Source of the DNA: Opitutia bacterium
GTDB taxonomy: Bacteria > Verrucomicrobiota > Verrucomicrobiia > Opitutales > Opitutaceae
Assembly: GCA_016217595.1 (NCBI GenBank)
Contig: JACRHS010000008.1
Coordinates: 1-64,000, forward strand
DNA length: 64,000 nt
Direction: 5' to 3'
The notes beneath the pieces were generated by a model. It did no database searches, was not told the origin of the DNA, and worked only from the letters and a program-made list of their open reading frames with translations. Both the position numbers and the translations under genes were made by a program. Within the stretch, counting starts at the first letter, position 1. Each line of letters starts with the position of its first letter. This document shows, in pieces, positions 59,684 through 64,000 of this stretch.

Positions 59684-61447
59684 ATGAAGCTCTGGTCCCA
59701 GTTTTTCATCCCGACACTGAAAGAAAGCCCGGCCGATGCGGAGATCGCTTCGCACAAGCTGCTCGTGCGCGCCGGTCTCGTGCGCAAGCTCGGCGGCGGC
59801 CTCTACACGTACATGCCGCTCGGGCTGCGCGTCATCCAGAAGATCTCGCAAATCTGTCGCGAGGAGATGGACGGCGCGGGCGCCATCGAGCTGTGGATGC
59901 CGCATGTGCATCCGGTGGAGTTGTGGCAACAAGGGCCGCGTTGGGCGGCGGCGCGCGAGATCATGTACCGCGCCGACCACGCGGGCGACGGCAAGCGCGG
60001 TCCGCGCGAGCCGGAGTTTGTGCTCGGGCCGACGCACGAGGAGATCATCACGCCGCTCGTGAAAACGGAGATCACGAGTTACCGCGATCTGCCGAAAAAC
60101 TTTTACCAGATCGCCACCAAGTTCCGGAACGAGATCCGGCCGCGCTACGGTCTGATGCGCGCCCGCGAGTTCATCATGAAGGACGCCTATTCCTTCGACG
60201 CCGACGATGCCGGGGCGATCAAGAGCTACCAGACGATGAAGGCCGCGTACGAAAAGTTTTTTGCGCGCGTCGGCCTGAAGGCGATTTCCGTCGAGGCCGA
60301 CACCGGCGTGATGGGCGGCAGTTTCTCGCACGAGTTCATGGTGCCGGCTGAAGTCGGCGACGATGATGTGGTCTATTGCGAGACCAGCGGCTATTCCGCC
60401 AACCGCGAGAAAGCCACCAGCGGCATTGTGCCGGCCGATCTGGCCGATGCGGCGCCCGCCGGAGCCGTGGAAGAATTTGCCACGCCGGGCGTGGTCACCA
60501 TCGCCGCGTTGGAAGCCGCGCCGTACAGCGTGCCGGCCGACCAGCAGTTCAAAACTCTCGTCTATGTCGGCGACGGCAAACCGTTCGTCGTCATTCTGCG
60601 CGGCAGCGATGAACTCGAAGAGGCCAAGCTCGGCTCGCTCGGCTTCACGCTTTGGCGCGCGGCGACGGCCGAGGAGATCGAACCCGTGCTCGGCGCGAAG
60701 CCCGGCAGCCTCGGCGCCGTCAAAGGCACCATTAAGAATCCGACTGCGCTCGTCGGCATTTTCGCCGACCACGCGATCCGCCTCATCGGCAACGGCACGA
60801 CCGGCGCCAACAAGGACGGTTTCCACCTGCGCCACATCAACGTCGCGCGCGACCTCGCGATCACGAAGTTCGGCGATTTCCGCCGCGTGCGCGCGGGCGA
60901 GCCGTGCCCGCGTTCGGGTCAACCGCTCAAAATCGCCCGCGCCATCGAGGTCGGCCACGTTTTCAAACTGGGCACGAAATATTCCGACAAGTTCGGCGCG
61001 ATCTACACCGACGACAAGAAGCAGTCGCACCCGATGGTGATGGGCTGCTACGGCATCGGCATCAGCCGCACGATGCAGGCGGTGATCGAGCAGAGTCACG
61101 ACGCCGACGGCATCGTCTGGCCGTGGAATGTGGCGCCGTTTCAAGTCTTGGTCTGCTTGCTCGATCCGCAGGACGCCGCCGCCGCCGAGGTGGCGAAGAA
61201 TCTCGCCGCCGCCGCCGAACAGGCGGGCGCCGATGTGCTGGTCGACGATCGCGCGGAGCGCCCGGGCGTGAAGTTCAAGGACGCCGATCTGGTGGGCATC
61301 CCGCTGCGCATCACCGTCGGCGGCAAGGGACTCAAAGAAGGGATCTTCGAGTTGAAATGGCGGCACCAGAAGGACGTCGCGAAAGTGCCGCTGGCGGAAG
61401 CCGGCGCGCGCATCGCCGCAGCCGTGGCCGAGGGGCGCGCGCGGTAA
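59684..61447 (+). CDS. proS: Prolyl-tRNA synthetase (bacterial type, with editing insertion)
   Basis: 587 aa from MKLWSQFFIPTLKESPADAE at 59684. It is a class II synthetase. Motif 1 region LLVRAGLVRKLGGGLYTYMPLGLRVIQKI, motif 2 FRNEIRPRYGLMRAREFIMKDAYSFD, and motif 3 MVMGCYGIGISRTM are present. The YbaK-like editing insertion (INS) lies between motifs 2 and 3 (about residues 230-400), which marks the full bacterial type. An anticodon-binding domain follows (VDDRAERPGVKFKDADLVGIPLRITVG). It charges tRNA-Pro and removes mischarged Ala. It is followed by clpS after 40 nt. Confidence 0.95.
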   Translation: MKLWSQFFIPTLKESPADAEIASHKLLVRAGLVRKLGGGLYTYMPLGLRVIQKISQICREEMDGAGAIELWMPHVHPVELWQQGPRWAAAREIMYRADHAGDGKRGPREPEFVLGPTHEEIITPLVKTEITSYRDLPKNFYQIATKFRNEIRPRYGLMRAREFIMKDAYSFDADDAGAIKSYQTMKAAYEKFFARVGLKAISVEADTGVMGGSFSHEFMVPAEVGDDDVVYCETSGYSANREKATSGIVPADLADAAPAGAVEEFATPGVVTIAALEAAPYSVPADQQFKTLVYVGDGKPFVVILRGSDELEEAKLGSLGFTLWRAATAEEIEPVLGAKPGSLGAVKGTIKNPTALVGIFADHAIRLIGNGTTGANKDGFHLRHINVARDLAITKFGDFRRVRAGEPCPRSGQPLKIARAIEVGHVFKLGTKYSDKFGAIYTDDKKQSHPMVMGCYGIGISRTMQAVIEQSHDADGIVWPWNVAPFQVLVCLLDPQDAAAAEVAKNLAAAAEQAGADVLVDDRAERPGVKFKDADLVGIPLRITVGGKGLKEGIFELKWRHQKDVAKVPLAEAGARIAAAVAEGRAR

Positions 61448-61487
61448 CGGATTTGCCTGTGGCAATCCGTTGCGCACACTTCTCCGC

Positions 61488-61781
61488 ATGACCGAGACCC
61501 GCACGCATACTGCGCCGCGTACCGAGACCGAACTCGAGATCGGCGCGCGCTGGCGGGTCGTGGTGCTCAACGACCCGGTCAACCTCATGTCGTACGTCGT
61601 ACTCGTGTTTCGGCGCGTCCTTGGCTTCAACGAGGCCAAGGCCCGTCAGCACATGCTCGAAGTGCACGAGCGCGGCCGGTCGGTGGTCTGGACCGGTTTG
61701 CGCGAAGGCGCCGAGGCGTACGTTTACAGTCTGCAACAATGGCATCTGACCGCCGTCCTGGAGCCCGATGAAACGCATTGA
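61488..61781 (+). CDS. clpS: ATP-dependent Clp protease adaptor ClpS
   Basis: 97 aa from MTETRTHTAPRTETELE at 61488. The ClpS core is RWRVVVLNDPVNLMSYVVLVFRRVLGFNEAKARQHMLEVHERGRSVVWTG (landmarks VVLNDPVNLMSYV and ARQHMLEVHERGRSVVW). It binds N-degron substrates and delivers them to ClpAP/ClpCP. The N-terminal ~20 residues are a flexible Thr-rich tail, as expected. It overlaps the DUF2017 gene by 14 nt, so they are translationally linked. Confidence 0.93.
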   Translation: MTETRTHTAPRTETELEIGARWRVVVLNDPVNLMSYVVLVFRRVLGFNEAKARQHMLEVHERGRSVVWTGLREGAEAYVYSLQQWHLTAVLEPDETH

Positions 61782-62256
61782 GGTCAAACTCAGCCTGCCG
61801 ATCGTCGCGCCGCTGCTCGATGTGATGAAGACGGCCACCGACACGTTGCGGCAGGCGCTGGCCGCGCCGCTGGCGTTGCACGACCTCGACGCCGAATGGC
61901 GCGAGACGTGGACGCAGGAATTGCTGGAGGCGCAGAACGCGGAATTGCAGGCGTTCCTGGGGCTCTTCGACCAGGAGTTTTTCGCGACCGGCATCGTGAG
62001 TTTCGACGAGGACAATGCCGAAATCATCCTGCGCGCCTGCACGGCCTTGCGGCTGCGGTTGCGGATCACGGCATTGCAGGCCCTGCCGGACGCGGCGCTG
62101 GAGGAGGGGAACATCGATCCCGAGCAGTTGAGCGCGGCCCAGCGCAACGCCTTCATGTGCTACCTGTTTCTGGCAACGATTCAGGAGCTGATCATCAAGC
62201 ATCTCGACGCGATCCTGCTCGGCGAAGCCGACGAGGAAACGCCGGCCGAAGATTAA
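61768..62256 (+). CDS. DUF2017 domain protein
   Basis: 162 aa, mostly helical. It begins MKRIEVKLSLPIVAPLLDVMKTA and has EWRETWTQELLEAQNAELQAFLGLF and FMCYLFLATIQELIIKHLDAI. The C-terminus is acidic. DUF2017 genes are known to follow clpS in actinobacteria, and the same pairing, with a 14-nt overlap, is seen here. A role in Clp adaptor control is a guess from that linkage. It has no signal peptide or clear catalytic motif. Confidence 0.7.
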   Translation: MKRIEVKLSLPIVAPLLDVMKTATDTLRQALAAPLALHDLDAEWRETWTQELLEAQNAELQAFLGLFDQEFFATGIVSFDEDNAEIILRACTALRLRLRITALQALPDAALEEGNIDPEQLSAAQRNAFMCYLFLATIQELIIKHLDAILLGEADEETPAED

Positions 62257-62303
62257 CGCGATTCGCGTTTGACGGATGCGAGCTGCGGCCTACGGTCTGC
62301 CGC
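62257..62303 (+). promoter_or_regulatory. Sigma70-type promoter upstream of the 6S RNA candidate
   Basis: TTGACG at 62269-62274 and TACGGT at 62291-62296 are separated by 16 bp. The start would fall about 7 nt further on, at ~62304, which is where the folded RNA begins. The -35 box matches five of six consensus positions, and the -10 box matches weakly. Confidence 0.5.
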
Positions 62304-62492
62304 CTGACACTCTGCAGCGTTCGAGGTACTTTCAATTAATCGCTCTTTGCCTTTGAAATTCTACGGGAGCCGTACGCGACGGTGGCTTGCTAGGCCGTAA
62401 ATCGGAAAGCATAAAGCCGTCCGGAGGCGCCCACCTTATCTTAAAAAGGTCATGAGCCTTTGGGTATACGGCGCAGGCGGAGTGTCACTCTT
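62304..62492 (+). ncRNA. ssrS: Candidate 6S RNA
   Basis: About 185 nt fold into the 6S layout. The closing stem is TGACACTC (62305-62312) with GAGTGTCA (62480-62487), extended by weaker pairs. A large internal bubble follows. The upper stem has GGGAGCC (62365-62371) with GGCGCCC (62426-62432), GGCTT (62384-62388) with AAGCC (62414-62418), GCT with AGC, and CCG-TAAAT-CGG at the tip. The 3' side of the bubble holds the small hairpin ACCTT/AAGGT (62433-62450), as in E. coli 6S. The stretch CGGAAAGCATAAA resembles the E. coli CCGAGAAGCCTTAAA. A U-rich tail follows. 6S RNA binds sigma70-RNA polymerase in stationary phase by mimicking an open promoter. Confidence 0.65.
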
Positions 62493-62567
62493 TCACTTTT
62501 GTCGGTGGTTCGTTCGGGGCGGTTCCCGTCGCGCTGTTGCGGCGGGGCGGCGCCGGAGCTTTTTCCC

Positions 62568-62912
62568 ATGACCCCTCTTCTCTATCAGTTCCTTCATATC
62601 AGCGCCTTGCTGGCGCTGATCGGCGGCACGTTTTACGGTTTTGCCGGGCCGATGGAGAGCCGCAAGCGGGTGCTCATGGTGACCGGCATCGCGAGCCTGC
62701 TCATGCTGGCCAGCGGCTTTGGCCTCTTGGCGCGCCAGTACGGCAATCACTTTTACCTCTGGGTCGTGGTGAAACTCGTCTGCTGGCTGGGCCTGTCGGC
62801 CTTGGCGGGGATCGGTTATCGGCGCCGCGAACGCGTGGGGCTGCTGGTCGGAATCGCCGTGCTGCTGGCGGCCACTGCGGTCGCGATGGTGACGTTCAAG
62901 CCCGGGATGTAA
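62568..62912 (+). CDS. Small integral membrane protein
   Basis: 114 aa from MTPLLYQFLHISALLALIGG at 62568. The upstream in-frame codons overlap the 6S candidate and are not credible. Four hydrophobic segments of about 18-20 residues are visible, around residues 7-22, 34-50, 58-75 and 88-108. Short charged loops (ESRKRV, RRRERVG) lie between. The C-terminus is TFKPGM. No family was recognised with certainty. It resembles small verrucomicrobial membrane proteins of unknown function. It starts 75 nt after the RNA gene and may have its own promoter. Confidence 0.7.
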   Translation: MTPLLYQFLHISALLALIGGTFYGFAGPMESRKRVLMVTGIASLLMLASGFGLLARQYGNHFYLWVVVKLVCWLGLSALAGIGYRRRERVGLLVGIAVLLAATAVAMVTFKPGM

Positions 62913-62997
62913 TCATGGGGGCGCAGGCCACGGAACGTTTTGCGGGTTATCCCGCGAACCTACTCTTGGCAGAGTACGACGGGAGCGAGCGCGCCGT

Positions 62998-64000
62998 ATG
63001 ATCATTCCCGGGCTCGATCCTTCCCATTACGGGTCGATTTGCGGAATCTGGGTGGCCGACGACGGACAGGTGCATCTGGCCGTGGCCGAGGCGGATGGTC
63101 GTCGTCGCGAATGCACGACGACATTGCGGCCGTTTGTGTGGATCGACGGACTGCCCGTGGAGGGCGAAGTCGATGGACTGCACATCGAGCGCTTGAAAGG
63201 CGAGGGCGCGTTCACCCGGCTCGCGCACGCCGATTCGTTCGAGACGATCGAGACCGTGCAGGAAATGGTGGGCAAAGGCAAAAGCGACACCGTGCGTCCG
63301 CTCGAAAGCCAGTTTCTCCTCCAGCATCGCGCGCGCCTTTATGCCGACATGCATTTCGGCCAGCTCCGTCGCTGCCAGCTGGACATCGAGACGGCCTCGG
63401 CCGAGGGGCATTTCAGCGACGCTGCGCGCCCCGAGGATCGCGTGCTGGCCATCGGTCTGCGTTGCGGCGGATGCAATCGCCTGCTCGTGCTGGCGGAGCT
63501 AACCGATGCAGCGGAGAAACAATTGTTGGAAGAGCTCAACGCCGTGCTGGCCGAGGAGGATCCCGACGTCATCGAGGGGCACAACCTGTTCAAATTTGAC
63601 CTCGATTACCTGCGGCAACGCGCCAAGCGCCACGGCGTGCCGTGCGCGTGGGGGCGCTTCGGGCAGACCGCCACGTTTCGCCCGAGCCGACTGAAAGTCG
63701 CCGAGCGTTGGATCGATTTTCCGCGTTGCGATCTGCCGGGACGCGCCGTGGTCGACACCTATTTGCTCGTACAACTCTACGACATCTCCACGCGCGAGCT
63801 GACGGCGTACGGGTTGAAGGATGTCGCGCTGCACTTTGGCATCACCGAGGAGCATGGCACGGAGCGCACCTACATCGCCGGTGCGGAGATATTCGCCGCC
63901 TACCGGCAGGAGTGCGCGCGTTTTCTCGCCTATCTCGGCGACGATTTGCGCGAGACGCAGGGCCTGGCCGATCTGCTGCTGCCCACCTATTTCGAGCAGA
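62998..64000 (+). CDS. Family B DNA polymerase-like protein, N-terminal part (runs off window)
   Basis: 334 codons from ATG 62998, open to the right edge. A ~120-residue N-terminal region is followed by a DEDDy 3'-5' exonuclease domain. Exo I is LDIETAS (D129, E131), Exo II is EGHNLFKFDLDYL and Exo III is YLGDD (Y-x3-D). The order and spacing are those of archaeal and bacterial family B polymerases (Pol II-like). The polymerase palm would follow outside the window, so a stand-alone exonuclease remains possible. The role would be replication restart or repair. Confidence 0.82.
   Translation, partial: MIIPGLDPSHYGSICGIWVADDGQVHLAVAEADGRRRECTTTLRPFVWIDGLPVEGEVDGLHIERLKGEGAFTRLAHADSFETIETVQEMVGKGKSDTVRPLESQFLLQHRARLYADMHFGQLRRCQLDIETASAEGHFSDAARPEDRVLAIGLRCGGCNRLLVLAELTDAAEKQLLEELNAVLAEEDPDVIEGHNLFKFDLDYLRQRAKRHGVPCAWGRFGQTATFRPSRLKVAERWIDFPRCDLPGRAVVDTYLLVQLYDISTRELTAYGLKDVALHFGITEEHGTERTYIAGAEIFAAYRQECARFLAYLGDDLRETQGLADLLLPTYFEQ

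Overview
The window is a GC-rich chromosomal segment (roughly 60-65 % G+C by eye) of a Gram-negative bacterium, most likely a verrucomicrobium of the Opitutaceae type. Evidence for this placement is the LPS export and Kdo genes (kdsC, lptC/lptA/lptB), menaquinone genes (menD, menB), an HPr kinase next to the lpt genes, a bacterial SUI1-like factor, a family B DNA polymerase-like exonuclease protein, a GldG/DUF4340 ABC system, and a secreted amidase with the C-terminal tandem beta repeats common in this phylum. Most genes are core housekeeping genes. No insertion sequence, prophage or CRISPR array was seen. Strong Shine-Dalgarno sequences are rare, so most starts were chosen from protein homology.

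Region 1 (1-12.3 kb): the end of an AT-richer LamG protein, then a surface-sugar locus. A GHMP sugar kinase and a glycosyltransferase run leftward. An epimerase, a sugar-1-phosphate nucleotidyltransferase and a C-methyltransferase run rightward. A leftward block holds a SPINDLY-type O-GlcNAc transferase, a sugar cupin, an oxidoreductase, an NAD-epimerase and a second C-methyltransferase. Together these look able to make a C-methylated NDP-sugar, possibly from a heptose, and attach it to a protein or glycan. Region 2 (12.3-16.3 kb): kup, menB, an AT-rich gap with an 11-bp inverted repeat at its ends, a GFA-domain protein and tRNA-Glu(CTC). Region 3 (16.5-19.3 kb): a tight three-gene operon of two amidohydrolase-fold proteins, the second stripped of its metal ligands, and a DegT-type aminotransferase. 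This is the least explained module in the window.

Region 4 (19.3-38.3 kb): the 2-oxoglutarate dehydrogenase operon sucA-sucB-lpdA, a SUI1 factor, metF, a four-gene ABC/GldG/DUF4340 operon, divergent cheW and cheA, an HDOD protein, sucCD and a CII-like regulator. Region 5 (38.3-43.1 kb): two PAS-rich histidine kinases flanking a single-domain response regulator. Region 6 (43.2-52.2 kb): kdsC-lptC-lptA-lptB-hprK-AAC(3)-rph, a fused E1 alpha/beta dehydrogenase, an aldo/keto reductase and a UPF0173 hydrolase. Region 7 (52.2-64 kb): a multidomain amidase, menD, yqeY, a fused argA, proS, clpS-DUF2017, a strong candidate 6S RNA gene that no ORF reveals, a small membrane protein and the 5' part of a polB-like gene.

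The most interesting signals are the 6S RNA candidate at 62304-62492, the amidohydrolase/pseudo-amidohydrolase/aminotransferase operon, the sugar locus coupled to an O-GlcNAc transferase homologue, a 20-bp palindrome just before cheA, and a nested alternative-pairing terminator after the HDOD gene.
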